Assembly (NCBI GenBank): GCA_963764205.1
Contig: CAVXRN010000006.1
Span: 434,001 to 498,000 of the forward strand
Length of the DNA stretch: 64,000 bases
Direction: 5' to 3'
Source: Chersky-840 sp963764205
GTDB taxonomy: Bacteria > Actinomycetota > Acidimicrobiia > Acidimicrobiales > UBA8190
Made by a program: the position numbers and the translations under genes. Below are positions 56,457 through 64,000 of this stretch, in pieces (the first letter of the stretch is position 1; every line of letters begins with the position of its first letter). Under the pieces are notes generated by a model. It was not told where the DNA came from and ran no database searches. It saw only the letters and a list, made by a program, of their open reading frames with translations.

Positions 56457-58157
56457 TCAGCAGGGCGCGGGCGTGACGGTGACGCTGACGTTGGTGGCGG
56501 TCGGGCCGTTCTCGATGTCGATGATGCCCGCCCCGGGCGCGGAGGTGATCCGGGCGCCGGTGGCCGCTGCGCAGTATCCCTCGGGGTAGTGCACCGCCAC
56601 GGGCACGAAGATCACCGTGGGCTCGGTGATCGTGGGATCGGCGCGGAACGCGAGCGTGAAGCGACCCGAGGCCGGGTCGAACGAGGTGGCGGTCGGAGTG
56701 CCGGCGATCGCCGACGGGTCGGGACGGGAGAGGACCTCGAGCATGGCCGAGGTCGGCGGGCTCGGTGGCCACAGTCCCGAGTCGTGTGATCCGGTCGGAT
56801 CGTCGTAGTCGAGCCATTGCCAGTAGATCCAGCCGGTGAGGTGGGCGTCGGCATCGGCGGTGATCCGTCCCAGGTCCGCCGCGTCGGTCGTGGCGCCGAA
56901 CTCGGTCAACAGCGACGCGGGCCCGCCGGGCTGCTCGGGGGTCGAGTCCCGGGCGCGTTGGCCGGCGTGCTCGGTGAACACCAGGTTCTCGCTCGGGGCG
57001 CACACCGACGCGAAATCGGGGGGCTCGGGCCCGTTGGGGACATGGAGGAAGCAGTAGTCGTGGAAGTTCAATACCAGGCGCGGGAACGGCATGGGCCCGA
57101 TGTGGTTGGCGGGCCCGGAGTCGGTGGCGTAGTTGCCCTCGTAGAAGACGAGATGGTTGGGGTCCGCGGCCTCGATCCGCGGAATCAGGCCGATGGTGGG
57201 ATCGTCGGGCGGACAACGCAGCGCCGTCCCCGACTGGTTCGTCCCCGGGTGGGCGCGACCGGCGTAGAAGCACTGGAGCTCTGCGTCGAAGTGCACACCG
57301 TCACCGGTGGGAGGGACGCCGGGGCCGTAGGGCTCGTTGAACGGGTCGTAGCCGATGACCCAGGGGTTGTCCCGGTAGTGCGCGGCGACGCGCGACCAGA
57401 TGGCGTCGAACTGGCCCTGCAGGTTCCCCACCACGTTGTTGTCCCAGAAGTGGGAGTAGGCCGCCGCGACGCCGGGGCCGAGCAGGTTGACGCTCCAGTC
57501 GGCGACATTGCGCTTGGGTGCGGGCGTCGCCCCGTTCGTGCACACCGCCCAGTCGGGAGCGCCCTCGCCCCCGAAGGCCTCGTTGTACACGTCCTGGTGC
57601 ATGTCGACGAGGGAGTAGATGCCGTACCGGCCCAACAGGGCGATGGTCGCGTCGAGGTTCTGCACATAGGTGTCGAAGACCGCCGCATCGAACTGCCCCG
57701 GCCCCGACGCCCGGGGTGCGCCCGGCGTGCAGATCGACGCGTCGTTGATCGGCGCGCTGCCGGGCTCGAGGCCCTTCCAGATGATCCCCAGGCGCACGAC
57801 GTCGAACCCGAGGGCGGCCATGCGCTGTACCTCGGGCTGGGTGAGGACATTGGGGCCGGTGCCCGACACCTCCACCTCGTAGGGCGCGACCTTGTAGACG
57901 AGATCGGCACCGTGCAGGAGCACGGCCCGTCCGAACCGGTCCTCGAGGAACGGCCCACCGGGCGATCGCAGCGGTCCGACCGGCCCGGTGGCAGGATCGG
58001 CGGTCGTCGCGGGCGCGGTCGTCGGGCTCGCCGCCGGGATCGAGCCGGGCCGGGTGGTCGTCGGTCCCGGCGTGGCCGACGGGGAGCCCGTGCAGCCCGC
58101 CAGGAGCGCGACCGCGGCGACGAGCGCAGCAGGCGTAGTCGTCGGTATCCGCCCCAT
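56457..58157 (-). CDS. GH5 endoglycoceramidase-like lipoprotein
   Basis: The 566-residue protein starts at the ATG at 58157. The signal peptide has lipobox L19-A-G-C22, followed by a Thr/Pro/Ala linker. The TIM barrel starts FLEDRFGRAVLLHGADLVYKVAPYE and has the proton donor in GYDPFNEPYGPG. The nucleophile lies in LLTEFGATTD, with a C-terminal beta-sandwich (FDPASGRFTLAFRADP). This matches the endoglycoceramidase branch of GH5, which splits the sugar from glycosphingolipids or similar glycolipids. A sterol or glycolipid substrate would fit the lipid theme of the window, but this is inference. Confidence 0.88.
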   Translation of the reverse strand: MGRIPTTTPAALVAAVALLAGCTGSPSATPGPTTTRPGSIPAASPTTAPATTADPATGPVGPLRSPGGPFLEDRFGRAVLLHGADLVYKVAPYEVEVSGTGPNVLTQPEVQRMAALGFDVVRLGIIWKGLEPGSAPINDASICTPGAPRASGPGQFDAAVFDTYVQNLDATIALLGRYGIYSLVDMHQDVYNEAFGGEGAPDWAVCTNGATPAPKRNVADWSVNLLGPGVAAAYSHFWDNNVVGNLQGQFDAIWSRVAAHYRDNPWVIGYDPFNEPYGPGVPPTGDGVHFDAELQCFYAGRAHPGTNQSGTALRCPPDDPTIGLIPRIEAADPNHLVFYEGNYATDSGPANHIGPMPFPRLVLNFHDYCFLHVPNGPEPPDFASVCAPSENLVFTEHAGQRARDSTPEQPGGPASLLTEFGATTDAADLGRITADADAHLTGWIYWQWLDYDDPTGSHDSGLWPPSPPTSAMLEVLSRPDPSAIAGTPTATSFDPASGRFTLAFRADPTITEPTVIFVPVAVHYPEGYCAAATGARITSAPGAGIIDIENGPTATNVSVTVTPAPC

Positions 58158-58457
58158 CTTCGGTCCCCGGGCAGTGACGCTACCCACACTGCGGCACGCG
58201 CACCTCACGCCCCACCCTCGCCCTGGAGCTCTGCGCACAGGCCATTGGTGGTGCGTCGTCACCGGGTCTTCCCGAGAGTCTCGCGTCCGGGCCGTCGGTC
58301 CAGGTGGGAGGCCTCATTTCGCCCCCCCTCGAGGCCCGTCCCCGGCTCGACGCGGACGTCGCGACATCAGGGCTTGAGAAATGCGCACAAGATGCCGACA
58401 AATCTCCACGGCGCAAAGGATTGGGCCGGCAGGACCCGAAGGAGCCAGGACGGAACC
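58158..58457. other. 300-base intergenic region between divergent genes
   Basis: No gene or repeat is seen. Both the glycosidase lipoprotein and the EAL-HDOD protein are transcribed outward from it. The segment 58370-58425 (GGGCTTGAGAAATGCGCACAAGATGCCGACAAATC) is locally AT-richer and is the most likely promoter core for the rightward gene. Confidence 0.4.
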
Positions 58458-59684
58458 GTGGTCGCTCTCGATGTTGTGGTAGGTCGCCAGCCGATCTTCG
58501 ACCGTGACCGGGCGGTGCTCGGCTACGAGCTGCTCTTCCGCACGCTCGACGGTCCGACGGCGGCCGAGGCGTCGGGCAACGTCGGAGACCACATGACCGC
58601 GGACGTCATCTTCTCCTCTGTCAGCATCGGCGTCGAGCGCCTGGTGGGCGACAAGAAGCTGTTCTGCAATGCCAGTCGAGGCGTGCTGGCAGGGTCGCTG
58701 CCGATCCTGTTGCCTCCCGAGCAGACCGTCATCGAGATCGCCGAGCCGGTGCTCCCCACCGCGGATGTGCTCCCGGGGTGTCGCCGTCTACACGACCAGG
58801 GGTTCAGCCTCGCCCTCGACGGGGTCACCTGGTGGTCCGACGTCGACTACTTCGACGGGCCGGTGTCGTTCGTGAAGGTGGACATCCAAGCTGCGGCATT
58901 GCCCGACCTCTCGCGTCTGGTGGAGGAGTGTCGGCGCCGCAACATCCAGGTGGTGGGCGAAAAGGTCGACTCCATCGACGAATTCGAGTGGTGTGAAGCG
59001 CTCGGGTTCGACTACTTCCAGGGCTATCTCTTGGGGCAGCCGAGCCCGGTGCGCGGCCGGACCCTCGACCCCGGGCGCGTGGCGCAGCTGCGGCTCTCGA
59101 TGCACCTCCTCGATCGCGAATGCCCCATGTCCGAGCTCGAAGAGATCGTGCGCCGAGACCCGGCGATGACGCTCCAGCTACTGCAGCTCGCCAGCGTCGG
59201 GGCCGGCAAGGGGATGCGCAGAACGGTCCGGACCCTGCGCGAGGCCCTCGTCATCGTCGGGTGGCGCCGGCTCCAGAGCTGGGTGTGTCTGCTCCTGATC
59301 GGCGGCAAGGGTCAGGCCTCGCAGGAGGAGATGACGAGCGCACTGACGCGGGCCCGGATGTGCGAGTTGCTGGCCCAGTCGAGCGACCCGTCTCTGTCCG
59401 AGTCAGCCTTCATCGCCGGGATGCTGTCGAGCTTCGACGCGCTCCTCGACATGCCTCTGGAGGAGGTGCTGCGCGACCTGCCTCTCGACCCCGGTCTCCG
59501 CAGCGCGCTGCTCGACGGGGAAGGCCCGCTCGGGCACATCGTCGCCGATGTCGCGGACTTCCTCCTGGGTCGACCGCACCAGGCCGTCCGGAGCGGGCTC
59601 GAGGACGGCGTGGTGTCGACGGCCGCCATCGAGGCGCTCATGTGGTCGGTGGAGACGACGTCCGCGCTGTCGGGCCTCGGCTGA
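58458..59684 (+). CDS. EAL and HDOD domain signalling protein
   Basis: The 408-residue protein starts at GTG, giving the family beginning VVGRQPIFDRDRAVLGYELLFR. Residues 1-200 are an EAL-type barrel, but the signature is YELLFR rather than EAL/EVL, and the metal-binding NEN and DD motifs are not conserved. It therefore probably cannot hydrolyse cyclic-di-GMP. Residues 205-400 are an HDOD domain (LEEIVRRDPAMTLQLLQLASVG, AFIAGMLSSFDALLDMPLEEVL), which mediates regulatory protein contacts. This is the YuxH/CdgR-like architecture. The larger open frame upstream overlaps the glycosidase antisense and is not used. Confidence 0.85.
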   Translation: MVALDVVVGRQPIFDRDRAVLGYELLFRTLDGPTAAEASGNVGDHMTADVIFSSVSIGVERLVGDKKLFCNASRGVLAGSLPILLPPEQTVIEIAEPVLPTADVLPGCRRLHDQGFSLALDGVTWWSDVDYFDGPVSFVKVDIQAAALPDLSRLVEECRRRNIQVVGEKVDSIDEFEWCEALGFDYFQGYLLGQPSPVRGRTLDPGRVAQLRLSMHLLDRECPMSELEEIVRRDPAMTLQLLQLASVGAGKGMRRTVRTLREALVIVGWRRLQSWVCLLLIGGKGQASQEEMTSALTRARMCELLAQSSDPSLSESAFIAGMLSSFDALLDMPLEEVLRDLPLDPGLRSALLDGEGPLGHIVADVADFLLGRPHQAVRSGLEDGVVSTAAIEALMWSVETTSALSGLG

Positions 59685-59724
59685 GGCCGCCGCCTCGTTC
59701 GGGCCCGGGGCCCGAGCCGTGCCC

Positions 59725-59740
59725 CTGACATGGGCGTCAG
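59725..59740. promoter_or_regulatory. short inverted repeat upstream of the amidohydrolase gene
   Basis: CTGAC and GTCAG flank a six-base spacer (ATGGGC), 21 bases before the amidohydrolase ATG. A TetR regulator is encoded just downstream of that gene. The site could be its operator, but five-base arms are short and chance occurrence is possible. Confidence 0.35.
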
Positions 59741-59761
59741 CTTGGGGATAGCCTTTGGCTC

Positions 59762-60991
59762 ATGGCCGTACCCAAGATCATCAGCGTCGACGACCACGTC
59801 GTCGAGCCCCCTCATGTGTGGCAGACCTGGTTGCCCGAGAAGTACCGGGAGCGGGGCCCGCGCGTCGAACGCAAGCGGTGGGGAGGCTTCAAGCACCTGT
59901 CGGGCGCGAAGTACGACATGGTCGAAGACCCCGAAGGAGATTGGGGCGACGCCTGGTACTACGACGACGAGCTGATCTACGTGCAGAAGAAGTTCGTGGC
60001 GATCCCCCAAGCGTCGACCACGCTCGACAAGCACGGCAACATCGTGTTCGACCGCACCCAGATGACCATGACCGCCACGACCTTCGACGAGATGCGCAAG
60101 GGTTGCTGGGACCGCGACGAGCGCGTCAAGGACCTCGCCCTCAACCACACCGACGGGTCGCTCCCGTTCCCGACGTTCCCCCGATTCTGCGGGCAGACCT
60201 TCTACGAGGGGAAGGACAAGGAGCTCGGACTGGCCTGTGTCGAGGCCAACAACGACTGGATGGTCGAGGAGTGGTGTGCGCCCTCGGGTGGCGTGAACAT
60301 CCCCTTGTGCATCATTCCCTTGTGGGATGCCGAGCTCGCCGCGGCCGAGACCAAGCGCAACGCCGAGCGTGGTGTGCGGGCCATCGCCTTCAGCGAGATG
60401 CCCACCCGGCTGAAGCTGCCGAGCATCAACACGAACTACTGGGACCCGCTGTGGCAGGTCTGCAACGACTACGGGGTCACCGTGTGCATGCACGTGGGGT
60501 CGAGCAGCTCGAACCCGGTCGCATCGCCCGACTCGAACAAGGCCGTGGGGGTCGCCCTCGGGTTCAACAACGCCATCGCGTCGTTGGCCGACTGGTTGTT
60601 CTCGGGCAACCTCTTGCGCTTCCCCAAGTTGAAGCTCGCCTACTCCGAGGGACAGATCGGGTGGATCCCCTACATCCTCGAACGAGCCGACACCGTGTGG
60701 GAGATGCACGACGCCTGGACCAACGCCAAGGAACGCATCCCGGTGCGCCCGTCGACGCAGTACTACGGGCGCATCTACGGGTGCTTCACCGCGGACCGCC
60801 ACGGCCTGCGCTCGTTGGAAGAGGTGGGCGAGGACAACATCTGCTTCGAGACCGACTACCCCCACACCGACACGACCTGGCCGCATTCCGAGGCCTACGT
60901 CGAGAAATTGTGCGCCGGTCTCGACGACGACGTCGCCTACAAGATCCTGCGGGGCAACGCCATCAAGATGTTGGAGCTGGATCGGGTGTAA
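59762..60991 (+). CDS. amidohydrolase 2 family metal-dependent hydrolase/decarboxylase
   Basis: This encodes 409 residues. The N-terminal metal motif is ISVDDHVVEPPHVW (Asp-x-His and Glu). VCMHVGSSSS carries the next histidine, and ICFETDYPHTDTTWP carries the catalytic aspartate region. These are signatures of the ACMSD-like amidohydrolase 2 branch, which hydrolyses or decarboxylates ring-cleavage and carboxylic substrates. Close actinobacterial relatives occur in aromatic and steroid degradation gene sets. The substrate is unknown. A TetR gene follows 94 bases later. Confidence 0.9.
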   Translation: MAVPKIISVDDHVVEPPHVWQTWLPEKYRERGPRVERKRWGGFKHLSGAKYDMVEDPEGDWGDAWYYDDELIYVQKKFVAIPQASTTLDKHGNIVFDRTQMTMTATTFDEMRKGCWDRDERVKDLALNHTDGSLPFPTFPRFCGQTFYEGKDKELGLACVEANNDWMVEEWCAPSGGVNIPLCIIPLWDAELAAAETKRNAERGVRAIAFSEMPTRLKLPSINTNYWDPLWQVCNDYGVTVCMHVGSSSSNPVASPDSNKAVGVALGFNNAIASLADWLFSGNLLRFPKLKLAYSEGQIGWIPYILERADTVWEMHDAWTNAKERIPVRPSTQYYGRIYGCFTADRHGLRSLEEVGEDNICFETDYPHTDTTWPHSEAYVEKLCAGLDDDVAYKILRGNAIKMLELDRV

Positions 60992-61085
60992 TCCCCCTCA
61001 CCGGACACCGCGGGATTCGGTCCCGCCTGACCCGCCCACGTCTACACGTTGCTCCTGGACCGGGGTACGGCTAAGAAGCACCGAC

Positions 61086-61727
61086 GTGGAGCCGTCCCCG
61101 GAACGTCAGCCCAGGAAGCTCGCGGCCGAGCACCGCGAGCTGGCCCGGGCCCGCATCCGCAAGGCCGCCCGCGAGGTGATCGCCCGGCGGGGCTTCGACG
61201 CCACCATCGAGGAGATCGCCGAGGCTTCGGGCGTGAGCCCCCGCACGGTGTTCCGCCATTTCCCGTCCCACGACCTCCTGATCGCCGAGGGCGTGAAGGA
61301 GATGTTCTCGGAACTGGCCCGACCCATCGAGGGACTGCCGGACCGGGCCCAAGATTTCGACGGCTGGCTCGACGGGCTGTCGTTGGAGATCCACACGCGG
61401 CTGGACCGGATCCTGGGCCGCGCCTTCTGGGACATCCGCGCCCCCGAGCCGCACAACCCCGACACCATGGCCCAGACGCTCGAGAGCCAGCGTCTCCGGC
61501 TGCGCTGGATCACATCGACCGCGGCCGAGGCGTGGCGTGCCGCGGGGGGGACCGGTGAGCCGCCGCGTCATGTCGTCGAGCTCTTCGCGCTCTTCCTGTC
61601 GGCCTTCACCACCCAGGCGCTCGCCACCGAGTTCGGCAACACGCCCGAGCAGACGGCCGCGGTGACCGCCACCACATTGAAGATCGTCCTCGCCCACGCG
61701 GTCGACGACCAACGCCGGGTCCCGTAG
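61086..61727 (+). CDS. TetR-family transcriptional regulator
   Basis: The 213-residue protein starts at GTG. The helix-turn-helix domain is LARARIRKAAREVIARRGFDATIEEIAEASGVSPRTVFRHFPSHDLLIAEGV, a textbook TetR sequence. The ligand-binding half is helical (VVELFALFLSAFTTQALATEF). The arginine-rich N-terminus may add DNA contacts. It may regulate the amidohydrolase before it or the convergent MMPL gene after it. Confidence 0.92.
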   Translation: MEPSPERQPRKLAAEHRELARARIRKAAREVIARRGFDATIEEIAEASGVSPRTVFRHFPSHDLLIAEGVKEMFSELARPIEGLPDRAQDFDGWLDGLSLEIHTRLDRILGRAFWDIRAPEPHNPDTMAQTLESQRLRLRWITSTAAEAWRAAGGTGEPPRHVVELFALFLSAFTTQALATEFGNTPEQTAAVTATTLKIVLAHAVDDQRRVP

Positions 61728-61782
61728 GCGACGGTCCGACTGCCCGGGCCGGTCTCGGTCGCGCCGGGGGAGGATGGTCGGT

Positions 61783-63993
61783 CTACCGGAGGGCGGTGAC
61801 CGGGGTGGGCGACACCCCGGCGTCGGGAGGCGCTGGTCCGGGGTCGTCGGCTCTGTGCAGCGACGCGTCGACGTCGACCTCCACCCCCAACGTGGGCACG
61901 ATGCGGTCGAGCCAACGTGGCATGTACCAGTTGGACCGGCCCAGGAGCTCCATGACCGACGGGACGAGGACCAGGCGCACGAGTGTGGCGTCGATGAAAA
62001 TGGCGGCGGCGAGGCCCAGGCCGAAGACCTTGAGGATCCGCAGCGGGTCGCCGATGACGAACGACCCGAACACACAGATCATGATGGCGGCCGCGGAGGT
62101 GATGACCCGAGCCGTCTTGGCCAGGCCGTCGGCCACCGACACCGAGTTGTCCCCGGTGCGGCGCCACTCCTCACGGATCCGGCTCAAGAGGAAGACCTCG
62201 TAGTCCATCGAGAGCCCGAAGAGGATGGTGAACATCATGAGCGGGATCCAGGGATCGATCGGGCCCGTGTGGCCGATCCCGATGACCGACCCGCCCCAAC
62301 CCCACTGGAAGACGGCCACGATGACGCCGTACGCGGCGCCCACCGACAGGAGGTTCATGATCGCCGCCTTCACGGGGATGACGACGGACCGGAACACCGC
62401 CATCAGCAACAAGAAGGCCAGCACGATCACGGCGACGATCACCCACAACAAGCGGTGCGCGAGGTAGTTCGACGCGTCGACACTTGCTGCGGTCTCGCCC
62501 CCGACGAGGACATTCAACCCGGTCCCCGCCGTCGCTTCGGGGATGACGGTCGCCCGGAGGTGGGTCACGAGCGTCGACGTCTGGGCCGCCTGGGGTGCGG
62601 TGGTCGGATACGCGATGATCACCGCGGCGCTGTGATCGGCATTGGTCTGCACCGGCGCGGCGAAGGCGATGCCCGGTGTCGACCGCAAGGCCGTCTCGAC
62701 CCTGGCCATGGCGGCGGCGTCGGTAGGCGACGACAGCGGCGCGGCCACGACGAGCGGGCCGTTGAACCCCGGGCCGAAACCTTCCGCCAGGAGATCGAAG
62801 GCCTGGCGGGTCGTGAGCGACGTCGGATCGTTGCTGGCGTCGGTGAAGGCCAGTCGCATGGAGAACAGCGGGACGGCCAGGGTCACCAACACGAGTACGG
62901 CCACGGTCGCCGCCGGCCAAGGTCGGCGTTGGATCATCCTGCTCCAGCGGTACCAGAAGCTGTCGGGGGCGGGCGTGGCCCCGGTCTGCAGCAACCTGGG
63001 CAGGTGGAGGCGGTCGATGGCTCGTCCCGCGTACCCGAGCATCGCCGGCAACAACGTCAGCGCCGCGGCCATCACGAGCAGGACCGCCGCGATCGTCCCC
63101 ACCGCCAGGCCCTGGAGGAAGGGCAACTGCAACACGAAGAGCCCGAGCAGCGAGATCACGACGGTGGAACCGGCGAAGAGCACAGCCCGACCCGAGGTGG
63201 CCAAGGACGTGGTCACGGCCCCGCGCGGGTCGCGGCCTTCGTACAACCCCTGTCGATACCGGGTGACGACGAACAACGCATAGTCGATCCCGACCCCCAA
63301 CCCGATCATGGCGAGCATCTCGGGGGCGAAGATGGGGACGTTCAAGAGGTGACTGAGCAGGTCCTCGAGTGCGAAGCCGATGGCGATGCCGGACAGCGCC
63401 GTCAGGATGGGCAGGCCCATGGCGACCACCGAGCCGAAGGCGATGAGCATGATGATCATGGCGCCGAGGATCCCCGCCCCTTCGCTCGGCCCCGGCGCGG
63501 CGGTGATGACCTTGCCGATGGGACCGCCGCCCAGCGCCACCTTGAAGCCCGAGTGTTGGAACGACGTGGCGACGTCGATGACCTTGGTCACCGCGGCGTT
63601 GGGCACCGTCGCCTCGTCCTGGTCGAACTGGACGACCGCGAAGGCGATGCGCCGGTCGGCCGAGATCTGATGGCCGGCCGGGTCGAAGGGGCTCTGCACG
63701 CCGGTGACGTGGGGCAGGGCCGACAGCGCCCTGACCATCGCCGCGATCGTCGCCCGGTTGGCCGACGAGTCGACGGTGCCGGTCGTCGAGACGACCACGT
63801 CGGCACTCGTCCCGGCCGTTTGGGGGAAACGTGCGGTCAGGAGGTTCTGGACCTGCTGAGAGGCCGAGTTCCCCGAGCCGAACGACTCCTGGAACCGGCT
63901 CCCCATCGACTGGGCCACCACGGTGACGACGATGATCGCCGCGACCCACAGGAGCAGGACCCGGCGCCGGTGGTCGTAGCACCACCCCGCCAC
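61783..63993 (-). CDS. MMPL/RND-family transporter (5' end at or beyond the window edge)
   Basis: The first visible start is a GTG at 63993, encoding AGWCYDHRRRVLLLWVAAIIVVTVVAQSMG, which lies right at the first membrane helix. The true start may be a few codons beyond the window. The 736 visible residues show both repeats with MIGLGVGIDYALFVVTRYRQGLYEG and ILFGLSMDYEVFLLSRIREEW, including the Asp-Tyr proton-relay pairs, and a cytoplasmic tail after the last helix. It resembles the MMPL transporter at 53.6 kb in length and order. The substrate is likely a lipid or hydrophobic compound, by family. Confidence 0.9.
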   Translation of the reverse strand: MAGWCYDHRRRVLLLWVAAIIVVTVVAQSMGSRFQESFGSGNSASQQVQNLLTARFPQTAGTSADVVVSTTGTVDSSANRATIAAMVRALSALPHVTGVQSPFDPAGHQISADRRIAFAVVQFDQDEATVPNAAVTKVIDVATSFQHSGFKVALGGGPIGKVITAAPGPSEGAGILGAMIIMLIAFGSVVAMGLPILTALSGIAIGFALEDLLSHLLNVPIFAPEMLAMIGLGVGIDYALFVVTRYRQGLYEGRDPRGAVTTSLATSGRAVLFAGSTVVISLLGLFVLQLPFLQGLAVGTIAAVLLVMAAALTLLPAMLGYAGRAIDRLHLPRLLQTGATPAPDSFWYRWSRMIQRRPWPAATVAVLVLVTLAVPLFSMRLAFTDASNDPTSLTTRQAFDLLAEGFGPGFNGPLVVAAPLSSPTDAAAMARVETALRSTPGIAFAAPVQTNADHSAAVIIAYPTTAPQAAQTSTLVTHLRATVIPEATAGTGLNVLVGGETAASVDASNYLAHRLLWVIVAVIVLAFLLLMAVFRSVVIPVKAAIMNLLSVGAAYGVIVAVFQWGWGGSVIGIGHTGPIDPWIPLMMFTILFGLSMDYEVFLLSRIREEWRRTGDNSVSVADGLAKTARVITSAAAIMICVFGSFVIGDPLRILKVFGLGLAAAIFIDATLVRLVLVPSVMELLGRSNWYMPRWLDRIVPTLGVEVDVDASLHRADDPGPAPPDAGVSPTPVTALR

Positions 63994-64000
63994 CCGGCCC

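Noticed and set aside
56817..58457. Possible 547-residue N-terminal extension of the EAL-HDOD protein
   Set aside because: The extension is antisense to the glycosidase lipoprotein and of biased composition. The conserved EAL start VVGRQPIFDRD follows directly after the GTG at 58458.
59700..59714. GC palindrome CGGGCCC-G-GGGCCCG after the EAL-HDOD gene as a terminator
   Set aside because: The loop of one base is too small for a hairpin as written and no T-run follows. It may be chance in GC-rich DNA.

Overview
The window is high-GC DNA (roughly 70 % by eye) with many GTG starts and densely packed genes. Neighbouring genes very often overlap by exactly four bases (ATGA or GTGA). Several families are typical of Actinomycetota: a mycobacterial-type bacterial CYP51 with its [3Fe-4S]/[4Fe-4S] ferredoxin, DUF6112/SCO6881/SCO6880-type conjugation-like proteins, SCO6745-like and DUF2252 proteins, MMPL transporters and a class I PPK2. 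I read it as the chromosome of an actinomycete-related bacterium. The class cannot be fixed from this window; an uncultured lineage such as Acidimicrobiia would fit.

Layout. 1-3.5 kb: an old-yellow-enzyme oxidoreductase follows an OmpR-type response regulator and a PAS histidine kinase, all on the minus strand. 3.66-9.62 kb: a compact operon for a type IV secretion-like machine (small membrane subunit, VirB6/TrbL-like protein, SCO6880-like protein, VirB4-like ATPase, TraG/TraD-like ATPase), whose last gene overlaps a cytochrome P450 gene. 11-23 kb: mixed metabolism, including an amidase-lipase fusion, BluB, a polyphosphate-glucokinase-like ROK kinase, a quinone reductase, an 8-amino-7-oxononanoate-synthase-like protein without its catalytic lysine, and an enoyl-CoA hydratase/thiolase/DUF35 set. 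23.2-33.05 kb: two divergent operons around a 45-bp spacer with a perfect inverted repeat. The minus-strand operon holds a hypothetical gene, tetR, a P450, an SDR, cyp51, a ferredoxin and an NTF2-like gene. The plus-strand operon holds a 3-hydroxyisobutyrate-dehydrogenase-like gene, an aldehyde dehydrogenase, a carboxymuconolactone-decarboxylase-like gene, an SDR and an enoyl-CoA hydratase. The content matches, from memory, the cyp51 neighbourhood of Mycobacterium tuberculosis (Rv0762c-Rv0771). A tRNA-Arg(ACG) follows.

33.2-46 kb: single genes and small groups: a flavoprotein, a DUF4242-adenylate cyclase, an SCO1-like lipoprotein, a redox group (glyoxalase-like protein, disulfide reductase, peroxiredoxin, lipoyl H-protein), a GHMP kinase and a surface protein with seven 40-residue repeats. 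46-64 kb: PPK2, a ROK protein, a secreted CocE/NonD-type hydrolase coupled to DUF2252, two MMPL transporters, an endoglycoceramidase-like lipoprotein, an EAL-HDOD protein, an amidohydrolase and a TetR regulator.

Five otherwise well-conserved genes are each broken by one single-base frameshift, four of them at or beside a short homopolymer run (TraG-like, NTF2-like, TetR, disulfide reductase, peroxiredoxin). A sixth such change would split the amidase-lipase fusion into two genes with a four-base overlap. This pattern looks more like assembly indels than gene decay. Shared themes are sterol/steroid- or terpenoid-like oxidation (three P450s, SDRs, CoA-ester enzymes, four NTF2/SnoaL-like proteins), polyphosphate use (PPK2, PPGK) and thiol redox defence.
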